DNA from: Nilaparvata lugens
Taxonomy: Eukaryota > Arthropoda > Insecta > Hemiptera > Delphacidae
Assembly: GCF_014356525.2 (NCBI RefSeq)
Contig: NC_052508.1
Span: forward strand, 49,951,858-50,015,857
DNA: 64,000 bases
Direction of reading: 5' to 3'
Shown: positions 24,423-36,197 of the stretch, piece after piece
Layout of the letters: each line of letters starts with the position of its first letter
Numbering within the stretch: the first letter of the stretch is position 1
Made by a program: the position numbers and the translations under genes
The notes under the pieces: model-generated
Seen by the model: only the letters and a program-made list of their open reading frames with translations
What the model was told of the DNA's origin: nothing
Databases searched by the model: none

Positions 24423-26663
24423 ATACTGATAGAAACTTGTAAGAAATCTGGACCATACATGAGCCCTGCAGAGTCGAAAGGATCCAGCTAATTAATTATT
24501 GGAGATAATTAATTATTCTATGAGAACTTCAGAACATAATTATAGTGAGTGTGCTAATTAACTTAAATGAGCTCATTTAACAATAAGGCCTTTATCAGTG
24601 AATTGGGGAATTAATCAAAGCGCTATATAAATTTTTATTCAAGTTTAAGAAATTCGCAACATGTCAAAACACTATCATATATTTTATAAGAACTCTTTTT
24701 ATGAATTTATTTGATATATGTAGGAAGCTTATTTCCATGCATGGCACGAACCCACATACCCTGAGATCTTAAATTATTATTCATTGATCAAAGTATGTTC
24801 TATTAAATCTATAGACTGAACAGGTTCAAAGTTGTTAAATTCTGAACTGACTTGAAGTCCATATATCAGTATTAATAATATATATATATTTTTACAGCTC
24901 ACAATATTGTGAATGCTAATAAATCCTGCAATAATTATTGAAATATTAGAGAATTTATTTATTCAAAGAAAATTATATTTATCAAGAAATATTTTTGTCT
25001 ATGTTATTTTATGGGATTATATTTTATGTTTTATGTCTGCATACAAAATTCTAGGAGTTTTTATTATTTTCCTAATTCATCTTGTGATATACATTTTGAG
25101 CTGTCTTGGTACCAAGCATTACTATTCTGCAGCATATATAATTAGTGAATCAATTAATATTGATATTATTCAGAGCATTTATTACTTATCATCCTTTGGT
25201 GATAGTAATACTATTCAGCCAGCAAAATCCTACTGATATCTACATTAATAAGTCTACAATATATCATATAAGGATCCAGAGAACTTCAAGAACTGGCGTT
25301 GTAAATCTTAAGGAATTTCGAAAGGATAAATTAGTGCATACCTGTATTCATGACGAGCGTTTTAAGGATCAACTAGAAAAACCATAGTTGATTTTCATTA
25401 TTCTCGATTGAATATAATATGGTTACTGATAATCGGCCGCTAACTATCTTTTTGACTTCCTTATTGGTAATCCACAATATCTTCACGAGAGCAGCGGTAA
25501 GAATTATTGATCACCAGTTATTGAAACCTATGGTGATTCATAATATTGGGAGTATTTATGCATCTACTACTGAGCTAGAGCGGTGGTCTGAACCCAGCAT
25601 ATTTGCGAGTCGGACGGCTTCAACTTTTTTTCAAATTTATTTGCAAGCTAGGGATCTTAACAGCTGCACTAGTATATATCCAATATACTATTTCTTGTAA
25701 GAATATCTCCCAACAAGGATATCCACTATACCGCATCACAAAGTGTATGGAACATAACCTATATTCTGGACTATTTATAGTGTATAAATCAAAATTCGGG
25801 AAGAAACAGTTTTGGGCTGTGCCTGTTAGTCCTTCCCCAATAATTTTAAAGAAAAATGGTGTTCGTTTATCAGAAGTCAATAAACAAATAACGAGTGAAG
25901 CTTGATCATTGCCCCGATATTCATGAATGATTGTATGAGTAGCCTAGGATCAAAGATGGACATCTGTGCTCTTGGGCCAAATTGAGTCTAGCTGATTCTT
26001 ATATAGTATTTCCAGCACTCTTTCCAATGGTGACACTAGTTTGTTACCGCCAACCAGTTGTGGTAAGTAACCGCTATGAGTGCTGCCTATAGTTCCTACT
26101 GAGCTATTTCAACTATCATTCACCAAGGAACCGTTCTTTTGTAGTTGTTGTTCTTGAGTCATCATTCACTCAGCTTTCTGTACAAAGTCGATTCCGCTTC
26201 CTGCAACTTATCATGTTGTTTCCAGCTCCAAGTTAGATTCATGTCGATTCTCTACAAGATTAATCTGCTCCAAGTGTTTTACCACTGTGATACTGCTTCA
26301 ATATCAACCTGAGACTTATTATTGTTGAGTATAATTCATAAAGACAGTATGGAACTAAGCAAGTTGTGCTCCCGCCTAGTAGTGAGATTCCCGCCTTCAT
26401 ATGAAAGACTTTGTTTTACACTGCCTTGTTGTATTGAACTTGATTTATGTGTTTCAGTAATTCATTTGATCAACTTATTGTTGGTCTGGTCCTCCGATTA
26501 TCAATAAAAGTGTATTCGTTTCAATTTGTGTTCACTCAGTCCCACCTGGCTTTACCAGTAGAAGCTACTAAGTTATTTGTTATTGTGCCCACCTCAGTGG
26601 CCATAACAAAAACCCTGGTCCTCTGGGCTGGATAAAAGTGAACCAAGAGACCTATGGATAAAT
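24423..26663. other. non-coding, possibly long LTR/leader of the BEL element
   Basis: No gene is recognised in 2.2 kb. Short frames at 24913-25387 and 25419-25905 have no family signature. The region lies between the G1 3' LTR and the BEL/Pao coding region, and short stretches look weakly like parts of the solo LTR at 34463-39585. I suggest, without proof, that it contains the 5' LTR or leader of the BEL element. Confidence 0.3.
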
Positions 26664-28005
26664 GAGGGGCCTAGATGCAAAAGTCACATTCTCCATTTTT
26701 TTGAGAAATTGAGTTATTTATATGGCTGTGTTCGTATTTTAAAGGGGAATCAGACTGTCTGGTTGTTTTGTAGCAAAACTCACTTTTACAGACCTAAAAA
26801 TTGTATTGAAAATCACGATTTGGATCAAAAGTCACATTTACCAGTCAATGTTTAGCAGCAAAACTCACACTCTCCAGTTAAGCCAATCACAGGGCATCTG
26901 AAGGTTGCAAAGCATCATGGGAGAGCTCAGTTCACTGCTCTCAGTGCTCTGTTTCGGTCTGCACTTTTGTTGGTTAGATTCATTTGTTTTGATCGTCCAC
27001 TTTAATTTGTTATATTATTATTTTGAATTAGTTCAATATCCAAGTAGTAAGGAATTCAATGGAAGAACAAGTCAAGATTCCTACTGGACTGACTAGAGAG
27101 AAGAAAATATCTCTTGATAAGTGGAAGCGAAATGCTGCAAAAAAGCATGGTGATATTCAATATGGAACCACTTATCATTCCAAAATCTAACTCATTAAAA
27201 CAAACAAAAAAGGACGATGTGAATAATTTGTTGGAAAAACACCACGGTGATAAGTGGAGGCAAAATAAAGAGTTGATTTTCTATAGAAAAATTATTGATG
27301 GAGCTGTTGATGAAGATGAAGAAGAGTCAACATGTGAGCCGTTTCAGGAAATAAATTACATCAATGTTTGATGTCATACATTAATCATTATTGTTAATGT
27401 CATTCTTATTTCTACTACTATGAACAGTTTTTCTTCATAATGTATTTGAAATGTATGTAAATACTTGTTATTTTTTCATGAGGATGAAGAAGAGCCTTAA
27501 GAGCCTTTTCCAGAAATAAATTACAGCAATGTTTGATGTCAAACAGAAATGACTAATAATATTTCAAGCTTATTAATTTCTACTGCTATGGACAGTTTTT
27601 TTACTATGTATTAAACATGTATGAAAATACTCTTGTTTATTTTTTCATGGTTATTCCTCCTGGTAAGAATGTTATCACAAATCACTTGAGATTTATTTTT
27701 CTTGGTTCTAGTTGTATCCCATCTTTTTGGTACAAAACTTACATTCTCCATGTAAGTTTGCTTCAAAATTCACATTTAACCAAATTTTGCTACAAAACTC
27801 ACACTTTGTGTATTTTGAAGTTAAATTCCTGTTTTATTTAATTCAACAACTTATTGAAGCTGTGTGCAAGTAGTTGGTATGGTTTCAAGCTTTGCTTGAA
27901 AAAAAACTTGCAACAATATCCTTATTTTATCATCATGATACAGTTTTTTGGGGTTCCCAAAAATTTGGAAAAGTGGAGAGTGTGACTTTTGCATCTAGGC
28001 CCCTC
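26664..28005. mobile_element. DNA transposon 'A' with subterminal repeat arrays
   Basis: A 1342-bp element with terminal inverted repeats of about 32 bp that are almost identical (both tips read GAGGGGCCTAGATGCAAAAG inward). It is flanked by AAAT at 26660-26663 and 28006-28009, a likely 4-bp target duplication. Inside lie at least six more copies of an ~18-bp motif (GCAAAACTCACACTCTCC type), all in plus orientation, near 26769, 26822, 26852 on the left and 27730, 27752, 27789 on the right. It encodes the short W-K-R-N peptide at 27059-27190 and an acidic stretch at 27250-27370. It has no recognisable transposase, so it is a deletion derivative. Confidence 0.7.
27059..27190 (+). CDS. small W-K-R-N motif protein in transposon A
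   Basis: A 43-codon frame starting ATG at 27059. It is rich in Lys and Arg, with the core DKWKRNAAKKHG at residues 20-31 and a Tyr-rich end. A K-x-W-K-R-N-x-x-K peptide of this type is, as I recall, the N-terminus of many uncharacterised proteins encoded by arthropod transposons, where it is probably a DNA-binding or nuclear-entry segment. The frame ends in TAA, while the overlapping frame 27114-27371 continues with an acidic stretch, so a frameshift may have cut one protein in two. Element B encodes a similar peptide. Function not assigned. Confidence 0.45.
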   Translation: MEEQVKIPTGLTREKKISLDKWKRNAAKKHGDIQYGTTYHSKI

Positions 28006-28231
28006 AAATGTAAAAATATTGTGAGTATAAAAATTACACATTAAGTTGAAAAAGTTTGAGGTCAGATATTGATTTGAACAATGAATATCAACTATTGAAT
28101 GAACCTGCTATTGACATCATCAGAGTATCAATTGTGACTATTGAATGAACTTGCTATTGACATCGTCAATTGTCAGTACATCAACATAACCTATTCTTGA
28201 AGTGTGACTGCAAGTATCTACATATATCAAC

Positions 28232-29400
28232 ATGAAAATCTCTACACCGCTCAATAGACTGAAACGATTGAATCAATCCATTTTATTGCTTTCTAAGAAA
28301 TATCAGATTAATATTCCCGTGAGTTGCAGTAAATATTACTTCGGTTTAGATAAAAAGTTTGACAAACTGATTGACAAATTTGAAAAAATTGACCAAAACA
28401 ATTTGATACCAGCACAAGTTTTAGAATTCACTGAGTTAACCACACAGTTTCAAGAAATATTTGACCGAATTAAATTAGTGGAAGCCAAGACTGCTCAAGT
28501 AAGTACCGCTACAAGTTTTTCTGCTATCAATGCATTTGTCAAGCCTCAGTTGCAAATTCCCAGGTTTGCTGGAGAACCCAATGAGTGGAATTCTTTCAAG
28601 AATGTTTTTGATGCAGTAGTGCATTCAAGCCAAGAGTACTCTGATGAGGCTAAATATCATTCATTGACATCCTACCTAACTGGGGATGCACTTATGCTTG
28701 TTCAAAATGTGGCCAATACTGAAAATTGCTATCAAGCTGCCTATGATAGCTTGCATAACTGCTACAACAATGCTAGGTATCAGGCCTACTGCTTGTATAA
28801 TAAAATTAATTCATTCAAGCCATCCACATTGCTTACCGAGACATTGAAGAAATTTTCAATTGAGCTGGGATCAGCCAAAAGATCCTTATTTAATATGAAG
28901 ATTGATAAAGGTGATTTTCTGATTACAATTCTCTGTCTACCAAAATTACCGCTGAATATTTGAGCTGAGTTTGAAGCTTTCATTCCTAATGATCAATTAC
29001 CTACATTTGATGGATTAATGAGTTTTGTTGCCAATCAAGAAAAATGTCTGGAGGTAACTAGCCTCACTAGCAATGAGGAGCAGATTATCAATGCCAGTAT
29101 TCAGTATATGCAACCTTCTGCTGTGAAATCAGAACCCACTTTTTCCAGTTATGCTATGAAGAGTCAACCTGGCAATTTCCAGAGTCATACCCGCATCAGT
29201 GGTTACAATCGTGTGATATGCAAGGCCAATCATCAACTGTATAAAAGTGACCAGTTGAAACGAGAAACAGTTAGTTGCTAAGCATCTACTAATTGTGAGA
29301 CAAAACAAAATATGTTTTGTGTGTTTGGGATCGCATCTAAAAGCTAATTGCAATTCGACCATCTGTTGCAAAAATTGTAGATCTATGCATCATCACACGC
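28232..29400 (+). pseudogene. BEL/Pao retrotransposon gag-like region
   Basis: N-terminal part of a BEL/Pao polyprotein. The start at 28232 gives a helical segment followed by the DUF1759-type gag core (LQIPRFAGEPNEWNSFKNVF and YHSLTSYLTGDALMLVQN). One in-frame TGA at 28961-28963 interrupts it; the same frame then continues to 29281, where it stops. The zinc knuckles follow in another frame at 29310-29400: a CFVCLGSHLKANC box and a CKNCRSMHHHTLLC box. One nonsense and one frameshift show a dead copy. Family assignment is firm. Confidence 0.85.
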
Positions 29401-31064
29401 TGCTCTGTAATAATGCTAATAATCCTCATTCATTATTAGCCACTGAGAAATGGAATGCCTGCTCTGATTACAATCGCACTGCTCCATCGATGTCACCGCT
29501 TGCCTCATTGATGCCACCTTCAGGTTGTCCAGTATTCTCAAGCTGTCACTGTCAACCGCCAACCAGAGCTGCTATGCAAAAGCTGCCGGCCGCTTATGGT
29601 TTGCTGTCTGCCCCTGCTCCTGGTAATGTGCACTCAACCAATTCTGTAAGTAATTACAATCACGCCTCTTCTGTTGTTACATTGCCCTTGGCTGCTGTCT
29701 CTTCGGCAATATCTACTAGCTACATTCCGCCTGCTGCGTCACCGCCTGTGGCCAATAATATTGCTGCACTTGTTAGGCCGCCGCCAGTCTCAACCAGCGC
29801 CATTCTCTGCCAGTTCTCTGTTAATGCTCCTGACGTTTTCAGTGGCTGTGCTCAAGTTAAGGCCATTCATGCCTCTGCCCTGTTAGGCACAGCTATAGTT
29901 GCTGTCATTAACCTAGTACAATCAACAACATTTCCTGTGTGCCTTTCTAGATTGTGGCTCCATGAGATCCATCATCACCGCAAAAGCTGCTGAGCAGCTT
30001 GAATTAAAAGTTATGCCTGCACAAATTTGACTCAATGGCATCTCTGAGCAAGGAACTGCTGTAAAAGGCACCGCTCACCTGACACTACTGTCTGGACCAC
30101 AATTCAAAACTGCCCTTGAAACTGACACTCTAGTATTGGAACAAATAGCTGGAGATTAGCCCGCATTTCCTATCAACAGTGAGCTTAAAAATTCCCTCTC
30201 TCATTTGAACCTTGTTGACCCCACTTTTGACCAGCCTGCCAGAATAGATATGTTAATTGGAGCTGACATATATCCCAATGTTTTCGTGACATCAGGATGT
30301 TGTATTATACCTGGAAATCCTACCGAATTTTCCACCATATTTGGTTATGTGTTAAGTGGAAGACTAAATGTTGAAGATTCTCCTGCCCCGCTCAAAGAAA
30401 TACGATTGATATGCACCATGTTTCACAAGAAGAACCACTCTCTACTGTCATGAACAAATTCTGGGAAACCGAAGACGTCTGCTCAGATGTGAAAATTTCA
30501 TTGCCTGCTGATGAACTATGTGAAAGATTGTATAAAGCCACCACCTACCACAATGATGAAGGAAGATATTTAGTCACGCTTCCATTCAAACCTGAAGCAC
30601 CCCCTCTTACCACAAACTGCGAACAGGCTTACTAAAGTCATCTTGGTCTGTTGAAGCATCGGGATAAATCCTCAAAGCTGGAGGAGAAATACTCCAATTT
30701 CATGAATGAATATCAGGAACTTGGGCACTTAGCACTTTCCGATTCTGCTGTCAACTACGTAACTCTGCATCATGCCATCTTCAAAAACAATGATCCTTGC
30801 CTGAAAATTTGTGTTGTCTGCAATGCTTCCAGTAAGGATAAAAACGATTGTAAGCAGATGTACCACCAGATTCTGTCGAGATCTAAAGACTACTGCCATG
30901 CAGCTTTGTCAATACCTCCTGTTTCATGGTTTCCTACAGTTTCAAGTCTTCCACACACCTCTACTAGAAATAATGCCACCTGCACTTTGGATGCTCCTGT
31001 CTTTGAGTCACCGCCACCTCCACTCCTCTGGGTTAATGTACAGCCTCTCACTGCCTGCCATTGA
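29401..31064 (+). pseudogene. BEL/Pao protease and truncated reverse transcriptase
   Basis: Continuation of the BEL polyprotein. After a Pro/Ala/Ser-rich linker (29450-29900), the aspartic protease motif LDCGSMRSIITAKAAEQLEL reads near 29950-30005. The DUF1758-type end with LIGADIYPN and FGYVLSGRL is at 30205-30453. The N-terminal reverse transcriptase blocks NKFWETEDV, GRYLVTLPFK and EYQELGHLAL span 30440-30740, and a HHAIFKNN/CVVCNASS pair (cognate of the family's HHAV..RVVFDAS) follows near 30770-30830. The catalytic Y-x-D-D region and RNase H are missing: only about 300 bp separate this block from the integrase, so an internal deletion removed them. Confidence 0.8.
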
Positions 31065-31126
31065 CATCTTGCTGGGTCACGACTTGCTGCTCATTATTGT
31101 CACTACACTAGTTCACCGCTCGCTGA

Positions 31127-32239
31127 ATGATGACTGCACCACTGTTTGATCTGCAGCACAGACCAATGTTCATGTCTGCATTGCTAAGGATTCCTACTGT
31201 AGCACTGTTGCTACGTCCTCACTTAGCTACATACTTGGAGTTTCTGTCCTCAACGTCAACCAACACATTTATGGCCGCTCTCCTATGCTTCATTGCCCGA
31301 AGAGGTACACCCCATACTTTATTTTCTAATAATGCTAAAACATTCATAGTTACTGCTAAAAAGCTACAAGAACGGTCAAGGCTCATGAGTTCGTTTCCCT
31401 CAATTTGAATTGTTTTCTGGCAAACCATGGAATAATTTGGAAATTTATTCCCCCCAATGCTCCACATCATGGAGGCCTCTGGGAGGCCACCATCAAGTCA
31501 GCCAAGAATCTGCTACACCTCTGTATAGGTGATGCACCCCTCACTTATCAAGAATACACCACTATTTTCACACAAATAGAAAGCATCTTGAACAGCCACC
31601 TGCTCACCAAATTGTCCTCACAGCCTACTGAAGCCACCACAGTCCTGACTCCCGGTCATTTCCTGGTTGGTGGACCTCTTACCGCGCCACCACAGCTTTT
31701 TGAGAGTAAAGAGATACTCGTCACCCGCCATTGGAGACATCTAAATCAGATGACTCAACATTTCTGGAGCCGCTGGTTTATTCCTTAGTGAATATTTGAG
31801 CACACTGCTGAACCGCTCAAAATGGAAAGCTGCAAAGGAAAATCTGCAACTCAATGATCTGTTGGTCATCAAGGCAATGAACACCTCGCCTCTCAGCTGG
31901 CCTCTGGGTAGAATTGTCATGCTGCACCCTGGCAAAGATGGACTTGTACAAGTGGCAACAATCAAATGTGCATCTGGAAACATCATCAGAGCTATTAGCA
32001 AGATTCACAGCATCGCATCGCATAAGCTATTTTGTTTGCCACTACCGCCTGCACTGTTTTATGGCTGCCTGCCGCCTGTAATGATGAGTGATGACCGCAC
32101 CTGTTGCCATGCTGCCCTACTTCACCGCTCCCTGCACCCTCTTGCAGCACCACTGATTCACTCGCCTCCAGTGCTGAGATCACTGCCAATCTTTGCCTGC
32201 TTACCCCTAGGCGGATTGAAAACTGTCCATTTCAACTGA
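31127..32239 (+). pseudogene. BEL/Pao integrase, C-terminal half
   Basis: Integrase end of the BEL polyprotein. Reading in order: ARRGTPHTLFSNNAKTF near 31296-31350, where the family's catalytic S-D-N-G is S-N-N-A, so the second catalytic Asp is lost; HHGGLWEATIKSAKN near 31465; QIESILNSHLL near 31578; LTPGHFLVGGPL near 31650; RHWRHLNQMTQHFWSRWF near 31730; and a C-terminal DLLVIKA...WPLGRIV block near 31860-31910. Frame shifts at about 31395 and a stop at 31786 are present. The copy is dead. Confidence 0.85.
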
Positions 32240-32261
32240 TATTGAAAACTTTCCACCTCTG

Positions 32262-33530
32262 TGGCTGTAACAAGTTTTCGAAAACAGACAGAAATAAACA
32301 AGATTGAAGTGAGTTTCAAATCGGACATCTGTAGACTTCTTTGGTTTCAAAAACGGCCAACTACAAAATCAGCCAATGGTGATGCCAGGATTGGGTCATG
32401 TGACATTCAAAACTGTCATGGAGTCATGGCGCCAAGTTTTTGAGTTGAATTTTTTTAAACTCGTGTTTATTGTCAACATTTTCAATGAATCCCATTGCTA
32501 TTTTGGGTTTTAACTAACTGAGTAAGTTAACATGAAAAAGAAAATACTCACAGTTGCTCCTGATAGAGCAAGAAAGAAGGTTCGTCATCCTAAGAATTGG
32601 AAAAGAAGCATTGGAAAAGTGCATAGGTGAGCATAACCTTAAATTAGTCATGCCTTAAAATTTAACTGTGTAATTAAAACCTTGAATAATGTTGTTTCTT
32701 CGTTGATATCAGGAATGAATGTTTGTTTAATTCTGAATCGATTGATATCATTTCAAATGTATGTTGATTTGTACTTTTTCTTCATAAATAGAGTTCAAAA
32801 ATAGCTATACACGGAAGCAGATAGGCCTACAAACTGTAGAACATAACATTTAGAGGGTACATATAGCTTCTTTTTTGTCGTATTTAAATAATATAAATAC
32901 TCATAATTCTCTTTTATGATTCAAATAAAGACTTCTCAATAACTTTTCAATTGTGATTAAAAGAATTTAATAGAAGTTTTTGAAGGAAAATTCTTCAACT
33001 TGCCCACTAACTTATAGAATATCATTAAAAAAATGTTTACTGTTCATATGTTCTCTTAGTTCAATATCCTTAGATTAGATTTCCATTTGGACTCCTTTTC
33101 AATTCCGATTAAAGAAAGGTGGTTATGACACGGTTGTCAAATGAATTTGAATAGCAACTCTTGTTAGTCTGGGTAATGTCATGCTTTTGTTCATGTGCAA
33201 GGATCTAGAGTCGAAATAAGACCCATTTGGAAATAGAGTTGAGCAAACATAAATATAGCACAAATTCTCTCTTTAATGAAAAATAATACCAGTTGCGAAA
33301 AAATCCAAATTCTACCTTAATAGAATGATTTCATCTAATGAGACCAATGAAAATTGAAAAAGTCAATGCAATGACATTATTTTAGTGTTTTAGTTCAATT
33401 GGATCCTTGTGCAGCCGTTTTTTTTTAACGTTTGTTGCAAAAGTGGACTTCTGTCATACACTTGGTTTTTAAAAGTGGACAACTGAGAGTTTTTGTTTCA
33501 AAAACGGACATCTGTATTTTAAAACTTGGA
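32262..33530. mobile_element. transposon relic 'B' related to A
   Basis: About 1.3 kb bounded by arrays of an ~18-bp plus-oriented motif (TTTCAAAAACGGACATCTGT type): near 32274, 32309, 32345 on the left and 33432, 33468, 33497 on the right. One right-hand copy, GCAAAAGTGGACTTCTGT, is close to the motif of element A (GCAAAAGTCACATTCTCC). It encodes a W-K-R-S peptide exon at 32532-32626. I did not find inverted tips or a target duplication, so the outer limits are approximate and the right tip may be missing. Confidence 0.5.
32532..32630 (+). CDS. W-K-R-S motif first exon in transposon B
   Basis: A frame of 32 codons from ATG at 32532. It is strongly basic, with core KKVRHPKNWKRSIGKVHR at residues 15-32. 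A good splice donor (ATAG before GTGAGC) lies at 32626/32627, just before the stop TGA at 32628, so this is probably a first coding exon whose remainder is lost in this copy. The peptide resembles the one in element A (DKWKRNAAKKHG). Confidence 0.4.
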   Translation: MKKKILTVAPDRARKKVRHPKNWKRSIGKVHR

Positions 33531-33678
33531 ATTTAAGCTATTTAACACATGATATCATGAAAAAAGTAGGTAGCTCATATGACTTCTGAAGTGGTAATGA
33601 ATAATTGATAAGAAAGATAAATTACTTTCCTTGCCTTATTACCATAGGTAAGGAAAGTATTGCTTTTCGAAAAAAATC

Positions 33679-33680
<2 letters not shown>

Positions 33681-33746
<66 letters not shown>

Positions 33747-33747
33747 A
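33681..33747. repeat. (GT)n microsatellite
   Basis: About 67 bp of GT with one TAT interruption. It follows a phrase of the form ACCATAGGTAAGGAAAGTATTG, probably part of a dispersed repeat. Confidence 0.9.
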
Positions 33748-33949
33748 TTGAATTATTCACTTGAAGTCACTTGAAAGAAATATTATATTTTCTTACAACT
33801 GTAAGTTTTATAATCGGAACTTTTATAATCAAAAATTGGCATTTAATTCTAATCCTCGTCGCCAAACTATTGTAACTGTTGGCATTTCATCCCATCCTCG
33901 TTGCCAAATATTGTAATTGAACATAATATGACAATTGAATAAGCCATGA

Positions 33950-34462
33950 TTGGATAGAAAATACTTCTTAATGTTTACACTAAGAATGGTATACATTTAC
34001 AAAGTATTTACAGCCCTAAAACTGGCTAGAACAGTCACTATCTTCAAGAAGGGTGACCCTACAGCCCTGAAAAGCTACAGGCCAATCTCTATCATTCCCG
34101 CACTGGCCAAGATCTTTGAAGCCTTTATAAAGATTCAATTAATGGACCACTTTGAGAGCAATAACCTATTTTCAAGTGTGCAGCATGGTTCCAGGCGTGG
34201 TAAATCAACAGTCACAGCTGTTTCCAAGCTAGTAGGTGACATCCTAGATTCTTTTGAAGAGAGGGTCTCAGTAGCACTGGCTCTGGCAGACCTGAGTAAG
34301 GCGTTTTAGTGTGTCCCGCATGAATTTCTGTTGGAGAAATTTGCAGCATATCGAGTTGTAGGTCGGGTCCTTGCCATCCTTGGTTCCTACCTGACTGACA
34401 GAAGGCAGATCCTTTTGCTGGAGGGAGCCAACTCAGGTCCAGTACAATTTCATCATGGGGTG
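33950..34462 (+). pseudogene. LINE reverse transcriptase, left half (interrupted)
   Basis: 5'-truncated non-LTR reverse transcriptase. From about 34021 it gives LARTVTIFKKGDP, LKSYRPISIIPALAKIFEAF, a Q-H-G-S-R-R-G-K-S-T block, and ALADLSKAF ending in TAG at 34307. It continues in frame with a YLTDRRQ block and ends HHGV at 34458-34462. The next motif, LQGSMIGPLLFL, is found at 39590, on the far side of the inserted solo LTR. The element had therefore been continuous before that insertion. Confidence 0.85.
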
Positions 34463-36197
34463 TGTAAGATTATAATTTTGAATAGGTAGCAAAATCACTA
34501 TATGAAAAGATTTTATAGGTCTCAAGCAAACAGCTGGAATCACTGGGTGTGATATCAACAAACTCGAGATTAGATAATAATGGGTATCCAGGCTACAGTT
34601 TTGAACAGCCAAATGGAAAGGGGAATGTTATTGCTATTTATTTAATTATATAGAATAATAAATTTTTGAGGTTAGGTTCTCTGAAACTTACTGGTCGGCA
34701 ACCTAAATAATCGGTCAAGCCATATAAATTGAGAATTAGCCAGACGCCTGTGGCAAATTTAGTTGCATACAAATAGCATTCGCTTAAAATGTGATCAGAG
34801 GATTGGTAACACGCATGGCATGTTAATGTAAAAGGAAAAACATTTTAAAAAATACAAAAATATTTATTATGTCATACATGCATGGACAAAATGTGTAAAA
34901 TAAATGAAAATATTAAGGGAATGTGGTATATCCTACTCGGTGCATGAATACATTTGTAATTTTAGAATAAGCCAATCAAAATACAGTAACTGACCAGCAG
35001 TAAAAGCAAGTTAATTCAAAAATATACTTTATTTATTATATAAATGATAAGAATTTGTAAACTATACAATACCCAGTTCATGTAACAGAAATAAAATGAA
35101 TAATTAAAAAATATAATATTTGATCTTTATGCAATAACCTAGCAGATTGGCATGGACTATTTTGAATCATGTTATTGCATAGTAGTGAGGCTAGGACCAG
35201 CTCCAATTAGAATTGAATATTTAAATGATATGCAAATTTGAAAATACAGAAGTATGGTTGTGGAAAGAATAGGGGTAGATCAAAGCCCACTTGCTTGTCA
35301 GAGGTCACCGGGAACAGCCACCAATTTATAGAGCACAAGATCCCTTCTTAAATAATTGTATGTTTTAAAAATCTAAGTTTGAATTAAAAAATTAATTTCA
35401 TAAGACTCAGTGAGGTCGTATTAAGATGTGAGTCACATAATTTAATTAAATATCCCCATTTGGTGAAGATGACATCAGCACCAGGAAGGCCTAGGACATC
35501 GAAAGAATCCAGATCATCATCATACTTTGAGAAAATCGACATCTGAGTTTAATAATTAAAAAGTTATAAAGGGGGCCCTCGGTGCTTCGAATAAATCATG
35601 ATTCAATAAAGCTAGCTTGATGAAAGGTTGTTTAAATATTGAAATTAATATCAAACTTGCGCAAGTCTTTAAAGGTGAAGGGAATTTTATTAAGAACAAT
35701 CTATCAGATCTACATGTTTAAGAATGCACAGATGAAATATTTATTAATTTTTGATATTTTAATACATACTCACTTGACCATTCTTCTTATCAGTAAATTA
35801 TAAAGATGTTAATGAAGCTCATGTTCATAAGATAAATTAATTTATCGGATTTCCACTAGAGGCCGAACCTTAGCCCTGAGAGATACACATTAATATATTC
35901 TGAGATTTATAATTTATATTTAATTATTTATATTAATTTGGAAAGAAGATACATAAAGTTTTATTCGACAAGCAACAGCAAGTCAATAACTGAGCTATAC
36001 AAGTTGAAAGCATATAGTTGCTGATTAAAGAAGCACATGGTAATATTTTGTGCTAAAAGCAAAGTCAAACATTAGTGAGCAGGCACGGCCCTAGGGACTT
36101 TGCCGCCCTGGGCGAGATCGGCAACTGCCGCCCCCCCCCCGCAAGTATCCGGCTTTAATTGTTAATCCCGGGTTCCACCCCTCCTTGAGCGATCGCC

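Noticed and set aside
24913..25905. Hydrophobic reading frames that might be membrane proteins
   Set aside because: Leu/Ile/Phe-rich composition is what AT-rich DNA gives by chance; frames are short, overlap on both strands and show no domain.
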